Below, piece by piece: positions 9,086-18,012 of a DNA stretch of 64,000 nt (position 1 is its first letter; each line of letters begins with the position of its first letter). The position numbers and the translations under genes were made by a program. The stretch is taken from contig NZ_JAFCLG010000002.1 of NCBI RefSeq assembly GCF_018129685.1, positions 96,001 to 160,000 on the forward strand, in the 5' to 3' direction. The stretch comes from Bradyrhizobium manausense (GTDB lineage Bacteria; Pseudomonadota; Alphaproteobacteria; Rhizobiales; Xanthobacteraceae). The notes under the pieces were generated by a model, which was not told the origin of the DNA, ran no database searches, and saw only the letters and a program-made list of their open reading frames with translations.

Positions 9086-10122
9086 CAGATCCAGCCCTGC
9101 AACTCGCGCAACACCAGGGTGCGGATCACGTCCATGCCGGGATCGCTGTCATTGAGGCAGGGGATGGCGGCAAAATGCTCGCCGCCGTTTTCCTCGAAGA
9201 TCTCGGCATTCTCCTGCGCGATTTCCTCCAGCGTTTCCAGGCAGTCGGCGGAAAAGCCCGGCGTGACCACCGCAATGCGACGCACCCCTTCCTTGGCAAG
9301 ACGCTCCATGGTCTTGTCGGTGTAGGGCTGCAGCCACTCGGAGAATCCGAATCTGGACTGGAAGGTCAGCAGCAATTTCGTCTCGTCCATGCCGAGCCGG
9401 CGGCGCAGCGCCTCGGTGGTGGCGACGCAATGGCTCTGGTAGGGATCGCCCTTGTCGACATAGGATTTCGGCATGCCGTGGAACGAGGCAACGATCAGCT
9501 CGGGCTTGAACGAGAGCGAGGCGAGGTGCGTCTCGATCGAGGTGGCGAGCGCTTCGATATAGGCCTCGTCGACGTAGTAGGGCGGCGTCACCCGGATCGT
9601 CGGCTGCGCGCGCATGCGGGCGAGCACCCGGAACACCTCGTCACACACGGTGGCCGAGGTCGAGGCGGAATATTGCGGATAGAGCGGAACGATGAGGATG
9701 CGGTCGCACCCCCTGGCGATCAGTCCGTCGATGCCCGACTGGATCGAGGGATTGCCGTAGCGCATTGCCCAATCGACCACGACGTGGGGGCGATCGGACA
9801 GCGCGGCGGCGAGCTTGTCGCTCTGCGACCGCGTGATGGTCTTCAGCGGCGACTCGTTCTTCTCGGTGTTCCAGATCTTCAGATAGTCGCGTGCCTTGGC
9901 GCGGGGCCGGGTGCGCAGGATGATGCCGTTGAGCACCAGCTTCCAGATCAGGCCCTGATCCTCGATGACGCGGGCGTCGGACAGGAATTCCTTCAGATAG
10001 ACCCGCACGCCGGGCGCATCGGCCGTGTCGGGCGTGCCGAGATTGACCAAGAGCACGCCGACGCGAAGCTGGGCCGGCGGCAAGGCCGGTTTCGTGGTCT
10101 CGATGGGGGTGACGATCGTCAT
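9085..10122 (-). CDS. hemH: Ferrochelatase
   Basis: Inserts Fe2+ into protoporphyrin IX, the last step of protohaem synthesis. 345 residues from ATG 10122 ([12 protein letters not shown]); an upstream in-frame start at 10212 would add 30 residues of unlikely sequence. Family motifs: [10 protein letters not shown] near the N-terminus, [20 protein letters not shown] with the active-site region, [22 protein letters not shown] with the catalytic His, [18 protein letters not shown] and [17 protein letters not shown]. The C-terminal stop overlaps the remnant of a binding-protein gene. The gene appears to stand alone and is divergent from the MAPEG gene. Confidence 0.96.
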   Translation of the reverse strand: MTIVTPIETTKPALPPAQLRVGVLLVNLGTPDTADAPGVRVYLKEFLSDARVIEDQGLIWKLVLNGIILRTRPRAKARDYLKIWNTEKNESPLKTITRSQSDKLAAALSDRPHVVVDWAMRYGNPSIQSGIDGLIARGCDRILIVPLYPQYSASTSATVCDEVFRVLARMRAQPTIRVTPPYYVDEAYIEALATSIETHLASLSFKPELIVASFHGMPKSYVDKGDPYQSHCVATTEALRRRLGMDETKLLLTFQSRFGFSEWLQPYTDKTMERLAKEGVRRIAVVTPGFSADCLETLEEIAQENAEIFEENGGEHFAAIPCLNDSDPGMDVIRTLVLRELQGWI

Positions 10123-10205
10123 GATCCGTTGCGTCGCGCGTTGCTCCGAACTTGTCAAGATAAGCCCGGTTTCGCTAGGGTCGCCCCCAAGCGGGGGGAG
10201 GGAAT

Positions 10206-10604
10206 GTGACACTCGCCGAATGGGGCGTTCTCGGAGCGCTGCTGCTCTATCTCATAACGATCGCGTCGATCAAATGGATCAGGTTTCGCGGATTCGACAA
10301 TTCCCGGCCGCGCGATCCCGTCTTTTACCAAGACGCCATCGCGCAGCGTGCGCTTGGCGCCCACCAGAACGGGATCGAGACCTTCCCGTTCTTCGCCTTC
10401 GCCGTGCTGCTCGCCGAATTCCGCGACTCGCCGCAGCGCCTGATCGACGAGCTCGCCGTGCTGTTCCTGATCGTCCGGATCGCCTACGTGCTGACCTATC
10501 TCGGCAACCGCCCGACCCTGCGTTCCATTCTCTGGAGCATCGGCTTTGCGATCAATCTGGCGATCTTCTTCATGCCGATGTTGAAGCGGCTGCTGCCGGT
10601 GTGA
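10206..10604 (+). CDS. MAPEG-family membrane protein
   Basis: 132 residues, four membrane helices (EWGVLGALLLYLITIASIKW, IETFPFFAFAVLLAEF, RLIDELAVLFLIVRIAYVLTYL, ILWSIGFAINLAIFFMPML). The stretch RALGAHQNGIETFPFFAFAVLLAE resembles the MAPEG core (membrane-associated proteins in eicosanoid and glutathione metabolism), where ARxAHxNxxE marks the glutathione site. The enzymatic role in bacteria is mostly unknown. It starts at GTG 10206 right after a strong GGGGGAGGG ribosome site. It is convergent with the nickel/cobalt exporter gene. Confidence 0.88.
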   Translation: MTLAEWGVLGALLLYLITIASIKWIRFRGFDNSRPRDPVFYQDAIAQRALGAHQNGIETFPFFAFAVLLAEFRDSPQRLIDELAVLFLIVRIAYVLTYLGNRPTLRSILWSIGFAINLAIFFMPMLKRLLPV

Positions 10605-10608
10605 CCTT

Positions 10609-10632
10609 TACCCTCCCCTGGAGGGGGAGGGT
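10609..10632. terminator. Hairpin between convergent genes
   Basis: ACCCTCCCC / GGGGGAGGGT form a stem over a loop of a few bases in the 32-base gap between the MAPEG and NicO genes. It is a half unit of the larger CCCTCCCC repeat seen at 49283. It may stop transcription from both sides, although there is no long T-run. Confidence 0.5.
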
Positions 10633-10636
10633 AGGC

Positions 10637-11770
10637 TCAAAAACACGTCGTCCGCTCGGCCGCGATGTAGCCGAACAAAAGGCCCGCTCCGAACAGCAGG
10701 ACCAGAGCCGCCGCGCCGAACTCGATGTCGCGCATAAAGAGCGCACCACCGCCATCCCGCCCGGCGCTCAGCCGGCCGGCGATGTCCTTGGCGGAGACGG
10801 CAATCACCGCGATGGCAGCCACCGTGATCGCGGTGCCCAGCCCCATCAGGAAGGTCGCGGCAATGCCGGCCCAGAACAGGCCCTGGGCAAGCGCAAACAC
10901 CAGCACGAGGATCGCGCCTGAGCAGGGGCGGATGCCGACAGTCAGGATCGCGGCAAACCCGCGCCGCCAGCCGCCCGGACCAGCAAGCTCGCGCGGGGTG
11001 GGCCCATGAGAATGGCCGCAATGCTCGTCGTGGACATGGTCATGGGTGTGGTGGTGGGCGTGGTGGTGGGCCTGCGCGCGATCGTGGTGATCATCATGGC
11101 TGTGGTGTTGGTCACGGTGGTCATGCGCATCGTGATGGTGATGACCGTGATCATGATGGTCATGCGGCACGCCTGCGAGCGCCGGTACCGGCTGCGTCGC
11201 CTCGAGCGCGCGGATGAAGGTGCGGCCCTTGACCCAGACCAGCCGCAGGCCGAACAGCGCGATCAGGGCATAGCTTGCGATCTCGATCGCGCCCTCCGCC
11301 TTGCACATGGTCTTGGCGGTGGCATTGAGGATCCAGGCCGAAATACCGACGATCAGGATCGCCACCAGCGACTGCATCAGCGCGGAGGCAAACGACAGCG
11401 CAATGCCACGCCGCGCGGTCTCGCGATTGGCAACGAGATAGGAGGCGATCACCGCCTTGCCATGGCCGGGACCTGCGGCATGAAAGATGCCATAAGCGAA
11501 CGAGATGAAGAGCAGCGTCCACACCGCGGAGCCGTCGGATTTGGCGGCGCGGATGGTCGATGACATCTGGCGATAGAATTCCGACTGCTTAGCCAGGAGC
11601 CAGCCGATGAGGCCGCTGGCCTCGGGCTCCGCCGCTGCTGCCTGCTTCGGCGCGCCGAACGGATTTTGCGCGAGGACATCATGAAGCGCGGCGTCGGCCA
11701 CACCGACGGCGAGGAGGACAGCAGCGCTGGCAAGCAGCGCACGCGCGAGCGGCGAGAGATGCGGCTTCAT
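10637..11770 (-). CDS. NicO/RcnA-type nickel-cobalt exporter, His-rich
   Basis: 377 residues. A signal-like N-terminus is followed by six or more membrane helices. FAYGIFHAAGPGHGKAVIASYLVA holds the conserved HxxGPGHGK motif of the NicO family. A long cytosolic or periplasmic loop is packed with His and Asp (about residues 203-255: HDHHDHGHHHHDAHDHRDQ and onward), the metal-collecting loop of RcnA-like proteins. The second half repeats the pore motif (TVGIRPCSGAILVLVFALAQG). It most likely exports or transports Ni2+/Co2+. Start at ATG 11770 gives a 4-base ATGA overlap with the stop of the DUF1007 gene, so the two are translationally coupled. Confidence 0.92.
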   Translation of the reverse strand: MKPHLSPLARALLASAAVLLAVGVADAALHDVLAQNPFGAPKQAAAAEPEASGLIGWLLAKQSEFYRQMSSTIRAAKSDGSAVWTLLFISFAYGIFHAAGPGHGKAVIASYLVANRETARRGIALSFASALMQSLVAILIVGISAWILNATAKTMCKAEGAIEIASYALIALFGLRLVWVKGRTFIRALEATQPVPALAGVPHDHHDHGHHHHDAHDHRDQHHSHDDHHDRAQAHHHAHHHTHDHVHDEHCGHSHGPTPRELAGPGGWRRGFAAILTVGIRPCSGAILVLVFALAQGLFWAGIAATFLMGLGTAITVAAIAVIAVSAKDIAGRLSAGRDGGGALFMRDIEFGAAALVLLFGAGLLFGYIAAERTTCF

Positions 11771-12399
11771 GGGCAATCCACCGTGATCTTGTTGGCGAAC
11801 ATCATGCCGAAATTGGCGTTCGGCCCATCCATGAAAGTCTGCTCGTTGAGCTTCTGCGCGGTCGCGGTGCCATCGCTGGGACGGTCGAGCTTCATCTGGC
11901 AGTCGGCGGGCGCACCGACCAGCTTGACCGGATTGTCCTTGGCCATCTGGAAATCGATGAAGAAGGAGCGGTCGAATACTTCGAGCACCAGCTGCTTGGG
12001 CTTGACCGGATTCTTCAGCGGCAGCGTGAAGTGCAGGGTCAGCACCGTGTCCTTGTAGTCCAGGAAGTAGTCGACCGGCTCGTTAAAGCGCTCCTTCTTG
12101 CCGTCGGCTTTCGCGAAGGTGAAATAGGCGTATTCCTTCAGCGACTCGACATTGGTCTGCGCCAGCGGCCCCAGCTCTTCGCGTGTGTAGGCTCCCTTTT
12201 TCTTGCTCTCGAGCCCTTGTACTGCATAGGCCGAAAACATGTCGTCAAAGGTCCAGGCGTGGCGAACGCCCGTGATCGAGCCGTCCTCGGCGTAGAGCAA
12301 TTCGCTGGAAGCGGTGATCCAGACATGCGGATGCGCCTGCGCCGCGCCGGATGCGAGCATCATTGCGGCGGCGAGCACCAGTCCCAGCCAGGCGCGCAT
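11767..12399 (-). CDS. DUF1007 family periplasmic protein
   Basis: 210 residues with a signal peptide (WLGLVLAAAMMLASGAAQA) followed at once by HPHVWITASSELLY, the HPHxW motif that marks DUF1007. Mature protein is mostly beta-rich (YAYFTFAKADGKKERFNEPVDYFLDYKDTVLTLHFTLPL). It nearly always sits beside NicO-type transporters, and the N-terminal His pair after cleavage could bind metal; I infer a metal-carrier role. It begins 5 bases after the M3 peptidase stop and overlaps the exporter by 4 bases, so all three look like one operon. Confidence 0.9.
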   Translation of the reverse strand: MRAWLGLVLAAAMMLASGAAQAHPHVWITASSELLYAEDGSITGVRHAWTFDDMFSAYAVQGLESKKKGAYTREELGPLAQTNVESLKEYAYFTFAKADGKKERFNEPVDYFLDYKDTVLTLHFTLPLKNPVKPKQLVLEVFDRSFFIDFQMAKDNPVKLVGAPADCQMKLDRPSDGTATAQKLNEQTFMDGPNANFGMMFANKITVDCP

Positions 12400-12404
12400 G
12401 CCGG

Positions 12405-14483
12405 TCAGGCCGCCTTTTCGTCGAGCAGGCCGCGGCGGCGCAGCAGCGCGTCGGGCTCGGGCGGGCGGCCGCGGAAGGCCTCGTAGGCGGCCTCCGGATC
12501 GACCGAGCCACCGCTCGAATAGATGTCGTCATGCAGGCGCTTGGCGACCGCCGGATCGAAGATATTGCCGGCCTCTTCAAAGGCGCCGAAGGCGTCCGCG
12601 TCCATCACCTCCGACCACATGTAGCTGTAATAGCCGGCCGCGTAGTGGTCGCCGGAGAAGATGTGGCCGAATTGCGTGGGCCGGTGCCGCATCGAGATTT
12701 CCTCGGGCATGCCGATCTTCTCGAGCTCGCGTCGCTCAAAGGCGCGGACATCCTGCGCAGCGGCGGACGGCTGGGAGTGGAACTCGAGGTCGAGCAGCGC
12801 CGAGGAGACGAACTCGACCGTGGCAAAGCCCTGGTTGAATTTGCGCGCAGCAAGGAAGCGCTTCAGCAGGTCGTCCGGCAGCGGCTCGCCGGTCTGGTAG
12901 TGGCGGGCGAACCGCTGCAGCACCTCGGGCCGCTCCTGCCAATGTTCGTAGAGCTGCGACGGCAGCTCGACGAAATCGGTGAACACCGATGTGCCGGACA
13001 GCGACGGATAGGTCACGTTGGAGAGCATGCCGTGCAGGCCGTGGCCGAACTCGTGGAACAGGGTGCGGGCATCGTCGGGCGACAGCAGCGAGGGCTCGGT
13101 GCCGGTGCCCTTGGCGAAGTTGCAGACATTGATGACGAGCGGGGCGATCTCGCCGTCCAGTTTTTGCTGGTCGCGCAGCGATGTCATCCAGGCGCCGGAG
13201 CGTTTTGACGGCCGCGCGTAGTAGTCGCCGTAGAACAGCGCCTTGTGCTTGCCGTCGGGACCCTTCACCTCCCAGACCCGGACGTCGGGGTGCCAGACCG
13301 GCACATCCTTGCGCTCTTCGAAGGTGATGCCGAACAGGCGCGTGGCACAGTCGAAGGCGGCCGCGATCATGTGGTCGAGGGCCAAATACGGCTTGATTGC
13401 GGCATCATCGAAATTGGCCCGCTGAAGGCGGAGCTTCTCGGCGTAGAAGCGCCAATCCCAGGGCGCGAGCTTGAAATTGCCGCCCTCCGCCGTGATCAGC
13501 GCCTGCATCTCGTCGCGGTCGGCGAGCGCGCGGGCGCGGGCCGGCTTCCAGACCCGCTCCAGGAGGCCGCGCACCGCCTCGGGCGTCTTGGCCATGGAAT
13601 CCTCCAGCCGGTAGGCCGCGAAGGTCGGGTAGCCAAGGAGCTTGGCGCTCTCCTCGCGCAGCTTCAGGATCTCACCGATGGTGGTGTTGTTGTCGTTGGC
13701 ATTGCCGTTGTCGCCACGCGCGGTGAAGGCCTTGTAGACTTTCTCGCGCAGGTCGCGCCGCGCCGAGCTCTTCAGGAATGGCTCGGCCGAGGAGCGCGAC
13801 AGCGTCACGATGGCCTTGCCCGCCATGCCGCGATCTTCTGCCGCAGCCTTGGCCGCAGCGACAAAGCTCTCCGGCAGACCCTGGCGGTCGGCCTCCCCGA
13901 GCTCCATGAACCAGTCCTGCTCGTCGCCGAGCAAATGATGGCTGAAACCGGTCGCCAGCTGGGCCAGCTTTTCGTTGATCTCGGCCATCCGCGTCTTGGC
14001 CTCGTCGGAGAGGCCGGCGCCGGCACGGTGGAATCGGGTGTAGGTACGCTCCAGCAGGCGGAGCTGCTCCGGGTCGAGCCCGAGATCGGCGCGGTTCTCG
14101 TGCAGCTGGGCGATGCGGCCAAACAGCACAGCGTTCATCATGATGGGATTCCAGTGCCGCGCCATCCGCAAGGAGACGTCCTTGTCGATCTCGAGGATGG
14201 CCGGGTTGGAATGCGCCGAGACCAGGTCGTAGAAGACGGACGCGACCTTGTTCAGCAGCTTGCCGGAGCGCTCCAGCGCCGTGATGGTGTTGGCGAAGTC
14301 GGGCGCAGCGGGATCGTTGGTGATCGCGGCGATCTCGGCGGAATGGTCGGCGAAGGCCTGCTCGAAGGCCGGCAGGAAGTGCTCCGGCATGATCTCGTCG
14401 AAGGGCGGGGTCGCAAACGGCGTCACCCAGGCCTTCAGCAGCGGATTGGTCTCGGAGTCCGTAGTCTGGCGGGGGTCTGACAT
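12405..14483 (-). CDS. M3 family oligopeptidase (dipeptidyl carboxypeptidase / oligopeptidase A type)
   Basis: Zinc metallopeptidase of 692 residues that trims short peptides in the cytoplasm. The zinc motif HEFGHGLHGML starts at about His477; the third ligand Glu lies in the downstream TDFVELPSQLYEHW region. The C-terminal SGDHYAAGYYSYMWSEVMDADAF motif is the substrate-binding loop typical of M3A enzymes. Start at ATG 14483 (MSDPRQTTDSETNPLL); the open frame extends 46 codons upstream without a likely start. It is the first gene of a probable operon with the DUF1007 and NicO genes, a link with no obvious metabolic sense. Confidence 0.93.
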   Translation of the reverse strand: MSDPRQTTDSETNPLLKAWVTPFATPPFDEIMPEHFLPAFEQAFADHSAEIAAITNDPAAPDFANTITALERSGKLLNKVASVFYDLVSAHSNPAILEIDKDVSLRMARHWNPIMMNAVLFGRIAQLHENRADLGLDPEQLRLLERTYTRFHRAGAGLSDEAKTRMAEINEKLAQLATGFSHHLLGDEQDWFMELGEADRQGLPESFVAAAKAAAEDRGMAGKAIVTLSRSSAEPFLKSSARRDLREKVYKAFTARGDNGNANDNNTTIGEILKLREESAKLLGYPTFAAYRLEDSMAKTPEAVRGLLERVWKPARARALADRDEMQALITAEGGNFKLAPWDWRFYAEKLRLQRANFDDAAIKPYLALDHMIAAAFDCATRLFGITFEERKDVPVWHPDVRVWEVKGPDGKHKALFYGDYYARPSKRSGAWMTSLRDQQKLDGEIAPLVINVCNFAKGTGTEPSLLSPDDARTLFHEFGHGLHGMLSNVTYPSLSGTSVFTDFVELPSQLYEHWQERPEVLQRFARHYQTGEPLPDDLLKRFLAARKFNQGFATVEFVSSALLDLEFHSQPSAAAQDVRAFERRELEKIGMPEEISMRHRPTQFGHIFSGDHYAAGYYSYMWSEVMDADAFGAFEEAGNIFDPAVAKRLHDDIYSSGGSVDPEAAYEAFRGRPPEPDALLRRRGLLDEKAA

Positions 14484-14619
14484 CGCTTGTCCCGTTTTTT
14501 GAGCGGATTTGTTGGGGCCAGCTATAGCACGCGATGGGGCTTTTTTGGGCCATTTGGCCTTGCTCCCGCCCGCCTTTTCGAGGAGATTGCGGCCCTCGAA
14601 ACACCGGACCCCAACGCCC

Positions 14620-14874
14620 ATGAACGCGCCCTCCTCATCTTCCCGTCAGATCGTCTGGCCGAGCGTCATCACCGTCATCAGCGCCGCCATCCTGATCGGC
14701 GCGGAGGTGTTCGGCGCAGCGTTTGCCGGCGGCTGGGCGCTCGCGATTCTTCTCGGGCTCGGTGACCAGGGCGCGCACATCCTTCAGGCCGTGCTGTTCG
14801 CACTCGGCGTGCTGGTCATGACTGCCTTCATCCGCGCAGCTCAGCGCGTCGAGCCGTTCTTCAAGCGCGGCTGA
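14620..14874 (+). CDS. Small two-helix membrane protein
   Basis: 84 residues from ATG 14620 (MNAPSSSSRQIVWPSV). Two hydrophobic helices (VWPSVITVISAAILIGAEVFGAAFAGGWALAILLGL and IIQAVLFALGVLVMTAFI-like) are joined by a short Gly/Asp turn, and the end is basic (RAAQRVEPFFKRG). No family is recognised. It is divergent from the peptidase gene, and a perfect 7-base hairpin (14883-14901) follows its stop. Confidence 0.7.
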   Translation: MNAPSSSSRQIVWPSVITVISAAILIGAEVFGAAFAGGWALAILLGLGDQGAHILQAVLFALGVLVMTAFIRAAQRVEPFFKRG

Positions 14875-15534
14875 CGCTTCACGCGCGTGCTGGTCACGCG
14901 CACGACACAGAAAACTTAACGCACGTTCATCTTCCGCGTCGCTCGCGCAACACCGCGCAAGCAGATGTTAGGCAAATTTGTCCTCAGCCTAAAAAAATTC
15001 TTGCGAAGCTGAGTCAAAACCCTTATGTGCGTTTTTGCCCAATTTCGCACGTGCCTGTGGTCGTGTGTCAGTCGGTAGGTATCCGGACAAGAGGCCGGAC
15101 AGCCGCCAAGGGGTGAAGAAGCCGAGGGGCTCTTCGGAAGTGCCGAAGCCGGAAGGTTGGAGCAGACTCCGAAGCGTCCAGCATCTCTCTCAAAGAGATG
15201 CCTTGTCGAAGGTGACTTCACTTTTTGCAACCGTGACTGGCAGCCGGAGGCGAACCGGCGCACCCCGCTCTCAACGGGGGACGCGACTTAAAGCAACGAC
15301 GGATCGGGCTTTTTTGGTCTCTACCGGCAGTCCAACGCCGGCGCGGGCTACTGAAAAGGCTTGTCCTTCATTGCCAGGTGTGCGGGCGGGAAGCTCTCCC
15401 AACCAATCCACGGCAGCACAGTCTGGTTTGAGTCTTTTGGCTTCAGCGCGCCTCCATCGCGCGATGTGGCCGGAGCACTCCTATCCGACGTCACGTTGAT
15501 GCGGATCCCGTCGCTGGGACCGTTGGAGAGTGCC
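14875..15534 (+). ncRNA. Long structured leader of the ornithine decarboxylase gene, probable speF leader RNA
   Basis: There is no gene in these 660 bases, but they are rich in structure on the plus strand. A promoter-like TTGCGA-N16-TTATGT lies at 15001-15028. Four perfect hairpins follow: CTTCGG/CCGAAG (15132-15148), GCATCTCT/AGAGATGC (15181-15201), GCCGG/CCGGC (15243-15259) and CCCCG/CGGGG (15263-15279); the second and fourth carry the same CTCTCAA loop string. A T-run (GGGCTTTTTTGG) lies near 15307-15318. The speF leader is a known family of about 400 bases in front of alphaproteobacterial ornithine decarboxylase genes; assignment here rests on position, length and structure, not on a covariance match. 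Extent of the RNA is probably about 15035-15534. Confidence 0.6.
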
Positions 15535-16677
15535 ATGACCGAACGTATCCAGGAATTCCTGCGTAACCGCCGCAAGGAAGGTCTCGACACCGAGCCGTGC
15601 CTCGTCGTCGACCTCGAGGTCGTGCGTGACAATTACCAGAGCTTCGCCAAGGCGCTGCCCGACAGCCGCGTGTTCTATGCCGTCAAGGCGAACCCGGCTC
15701 CGGAAGTGCTGGCGCTGCTGGCCTCCATGGGCTCCTGCTTCGACACCGCGACCGTCGCCGAGATCGAAATGGCGCTGGCCGCTGGAGCTACGCCCGACCG
15801 CATCTCCTTCGGCAACACCATCAAGAAGGAGCGCGACATCGCGCGCGCCTTCGCGCTCGGTATTCGCCTGTTCGCAGTGGACTGCGTTGCCGAAGTCGAG
15901 AAGATCGCCCGTGCCGCTCCCGGCGCGAAGGTGTTCTGCCGCATCCTCTATGACTGCGCCGGCGCCGAGTGGCCGCTGTCGCGCAAGTTCGGCTGCGACC
16001 CGGAAATGGCCGTCGAGGTGCTCGACGTCGCCAAGCGTCTGGGCCTCGAGCCGTGCGGCATCTCCTTCCATGTCGGCTCGCAGCAGCGCAAGGTGAAGGC
16101 GTGGGACCGCGCGCTGGCGATGGCCTCGCAGGTGTTCCGCGACTGCGCCGAGCGCGGCATCAACCTGACCATGGTCAACATGGGCGGCGGCTTCCCGACC
16201 AAATACCTGAAGGACGTGCCGCCGGTGCTGACCTACGGCCGCTCGATCTTCCGCGCGCTGCGCAAGCACTTCGGCAACCAGATTCCGGAGACCATCATCG
16301 AGCCGGGTCGCGGCATGGTCGGCAACGCCGGCATCATCGAATCCGAGGTCGTGCTCATCTCGAAGAAGAGCGACGAGGACGAGGTGCGCTGGGTATACCT
16401 GGACATCGGCAAGTTCGGCGGCCTCGCCGAGACGATGGACGAGTCGATCCGCTACGCCATCCGCACACCGCATGACGGCGCGGACATGACGCCGTGCGTG
16501 CTCGCTGGGCCCACCTGCGACAGCGCCGACGTGCTGTACGAGAAGAACCCGTATCCGCTTCCCGTCACGCTCGAGATCGGCGACAAGCTGCTGATCGAAG
16601 GCACCGGGGCCTATACGTCGACCTACTCGGCGGTGGCGTTCAACGGCATCCCGCCGTTGAAGACCTACCACATCTAA
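15535..16677 (+). CDS. speF: Ornithine (lysine/ornithine) decarboxylase, fold III PLP type
   Basis: Makes putrescine from ornithine with pyridoxal phosphate. 380 residues of the alanine-racemase-fold decarboxylase family. PLP lysine in FYAVKANPAPEVL; substrate and PLP phosphate region HVGSQQ and the glycine motif MVNMGGGFPTKY; EPGRGMVGNAG; the essential partner-site Cys in LAGPTCDSADVLYEK; a YTSTYSAVAFNG end. Start ATG 15535 (MTERIQEFL): the frame is open back to 15361, but that stretch is leader RNA. It heads the cluster that ends in homospermidine synthase, so its putrescine probably feeds that enzyme. The gene name follows the leader family; odc would be equally fair. Confidence 0.93.
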   Translation: MTERIQEFLRNRRKEGLDTEPCLVVDLEVVRDNYQSFAKALPDSRVFYAVKANPAPEVLALLASMGSCFDTATVAEIEMALAAGATPDRISFGNTIKKERDIARAFALGIRLFAVDCVAEVEKIARAAPGAKVFCRILYDCAGAEWPLSRKFGCDPEMAVEVLDVAKRLGLEPCGISFHVGSQQRKVKAWDRALAMASQVFRDCAERGINLTMVNMGGGFPTKYLKDVPPVLTYGRSIFRALRKHFGNQIPETIIEPGRGMVGNAGIIESEVVLISKKSDEDEVRWVYLDIGKFGGLAETMDESIRYAIRTPHDGADMTPCVLAGPTCDSADVLYEKNPYPLPVTLEIGDKLLIEGTGAYTSTYSAVAFNGIPPLKTYHI

Positions 16678-16709
16678 GCGGCCTCTCGTTCCGAGGCCCG
16701 ACGAACCCG

Positions 16710-16731
16710 GGAGCCGGCTTGCCGGCTCCTT
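16710..16731 (+). terminator. Hairpin after ornithine decarboxylase
   Basis: GGAGCCGG / CCGGCTCC pair perfectly around CTTG and are followed only by TTAA. This is a possible partial terminator between the decarboxylase and the GNAT gene. Confidence 0.5.
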
Positions 16732-16812
16732 AACCCATCATCTCTGATTTCTGACGACGCCTTGGACCGGTGTGCTGTGCGCACGCAGGTCTCAAGCGGG
16801 GACTGATGCGCC

Positions 16813-17400
16813 ATGACTGCTTTTCGGAAGCCACAAGTCGCCCTCACCTCGAAGGCCGCTCCGTTCGCGATCCGCAGCGAACGTGCTGCCGACGTCGCCG
16901 CCCGTGAAGCGCTGCTGGATGCCTGTTTTGGCGATGACCGCCATGACCGCACCTGCCAGCGCCTGCGCGACGGACGCGCCCCTGCCGCCGGCCTCGCGCT
17001 GGCTGCCGTGCGCGAGGGAAAGCTCGTGGGAACCGTGCGGCTGTGGCACGTCAGCGCCGGCGGCAGGCCCGCTTTGGTCCTCGGACCACTGGCGGTGGAC
17101 CCTGCCTGCCGCGAGCTCGGGATCGGCGCCGCGCTGATGCAACAAGCGCTGGCCGCCGCCCGGGCGCGCGGGCATGAAGCCGTGATCCTGCTCGGCGATG
17201 CGCCTTACTATGTTCGTTTCGGCTTCTCGGCCGAGAAGACGGGCGCGTTGATGCTGCCTGGCCCGTTCGCGCGCGACCGCCTGCTGGCGATCGAATTTAC
17301 CGACGGCGCACTTGAAGGCGCCGAGGGGATGATTGTCCCCACAGGCACCGCCCTGCCTAAACGGAGGGTGGTTCGTGCCCTCGAGGCGCACGCGGCCTAA
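16813..17400 (+). CDS. GNAT family N-acetyltransferase
   Basis: 195 residues with one acetyl-CoA-binding GNAT domain: VGTVRLWHVSAGGRPALVLGPLAVDPACRELGIGAALMQQALAAARARGHEAVILLGDAPYYVRFGF. The LAVDPACRELGIGAALM segment is the R/Q-x-x-G-x-G/A acetyl-CoA loop, and the LGDAPYYVRFGF stretch is typical of the YhbS-like subgroup. It lies between the ornithine decarboxylase and RidA genes on the same strand. Acetylation of a polyamine is an attractive idea from context only; the substrate is not visible in the sequence. Confidence 0.88.
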   Translation: MTAFRKPQVALTSKAAPFAIRSERAADVAAREALLDACFGDDRHDRTCQRLRDGRAPAAGLALAAVREGKLVGTVRLWHVSAGGRPALVLGPLAVDPACRELGIGAALMQQALAAARARGHEAVILLGDAPYYVRFGFSAEKTGALMLPGPFARDRLLAIEFTDGALEGAEGMIVPTGTALPKRRVVRALEAHAA

Positions 17401-17557
17401 GGGATAGCCATGATGGCGACGACCGAAGCCGCATGCAGCGGCAACGCGCGGCCGCGCCTGCTCAGCCCGTTTCCAAGCCAGCTCCTTTGGGGTTGCGCGA
17501 GCCCCGGAAACGCCCTTTAAACCCACGCAATTCCCCCTTCAGTCGAGGCCGAACCCC

Positions 17558-17947
17558 ATGTCCCGTCGCCTGATTTCCACCGGCTCCCCCTTCGAGAAGA
17601 CCGCCGGCTACAGCCGTGCCGTGATCGACGGCGAGTTCGCCTTCGTCGCGGGAACCACCGGCTATGATTACACGACGATGACGATGCCACCGGATGTCAC
17701 GAACCAGTCACGCAACTGCTTCAAGACCATCGCAGCGGCCCTGAAGGAGGGCGGATTCGAGATGGCCGACATCGTCCGCGCGACCTACTACCTCACGGAT
17801 GCCAAGGACGCCGACGCCCATTTCGCTGTCTGCGGCGAAGTCCTCGGCGAGATCCGCCCGGCCGCAACGCTTCTCATCGTATCGGCGCTGCTCAAGCCCG
17901 AGATGAAGGTCGAGATCGAAGTCACCGCCAAGCGCCGCAGCCTCTAA
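17558..17947 (+). CDS. RidA family protein (reactive imine deaminase type)
   Basis: 129 residues of the YjgF/YER057c/UK114 fold: the pattern FVAGTTGYDYTTMTMPPDVTNQSRNCFKTIAAALKEGGFEMADIVRATYYLTDAKDADAHFAVCGEVLGEIRPAATLLIVSALL-KPEMKVEIEVTA. The arginine that binds carboxylates in the RidA group sits in the IRPAAT loop. True RidA proteins hydrolyse enamine/imine intermediates made by PLP enzymes, so placement 65 bases before homospermidine synthase and downstream of a PLP decarboxylase fits a protective or accessory role. Archetype versus other subfamily cannot be settled by eye. Confidence 0.88.
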   Translation: MSRRLISTGSPFEKTAGYSRAVIDGEFAFVAGTTGYDYTTMTMPPDVTNQSRNCFKTIAAALKEGGFEMADIVRATYYLTDAKDADAHFAVCGEVLGEIRPAATLLIVSALLKPEMKVEIEVTAKRRSL

Positions 17948-18012
17948 CAAGCGCCGCAGCGCCTGATCAACTCCCACCCATTGTCCACAAGCACGTTCCG
18001 GAGAACCATCCC

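Noticed and set aside
8709..9155. 148-codon plus-strand frame between the SPFH and hemH genes
   Set aside because: It covers the promoter side of the SPFH gene and the antisense of the binding-protein remnant and hemH end. No ribosome site or family pattern.
11000..11170. Repeat-like GGTCATG/TGGTGG stretch
   Set aside because: It is the codon pattern of the His/Asp-rich loop in the NicO exporter, not a non-coding repeat.
13245..14480. 411-codon plus-strand frame opposite the M3 peptidase
   Set aside because: Shadow of the peptidase, which has its HEFGH zinc motif and full length on the other strand.
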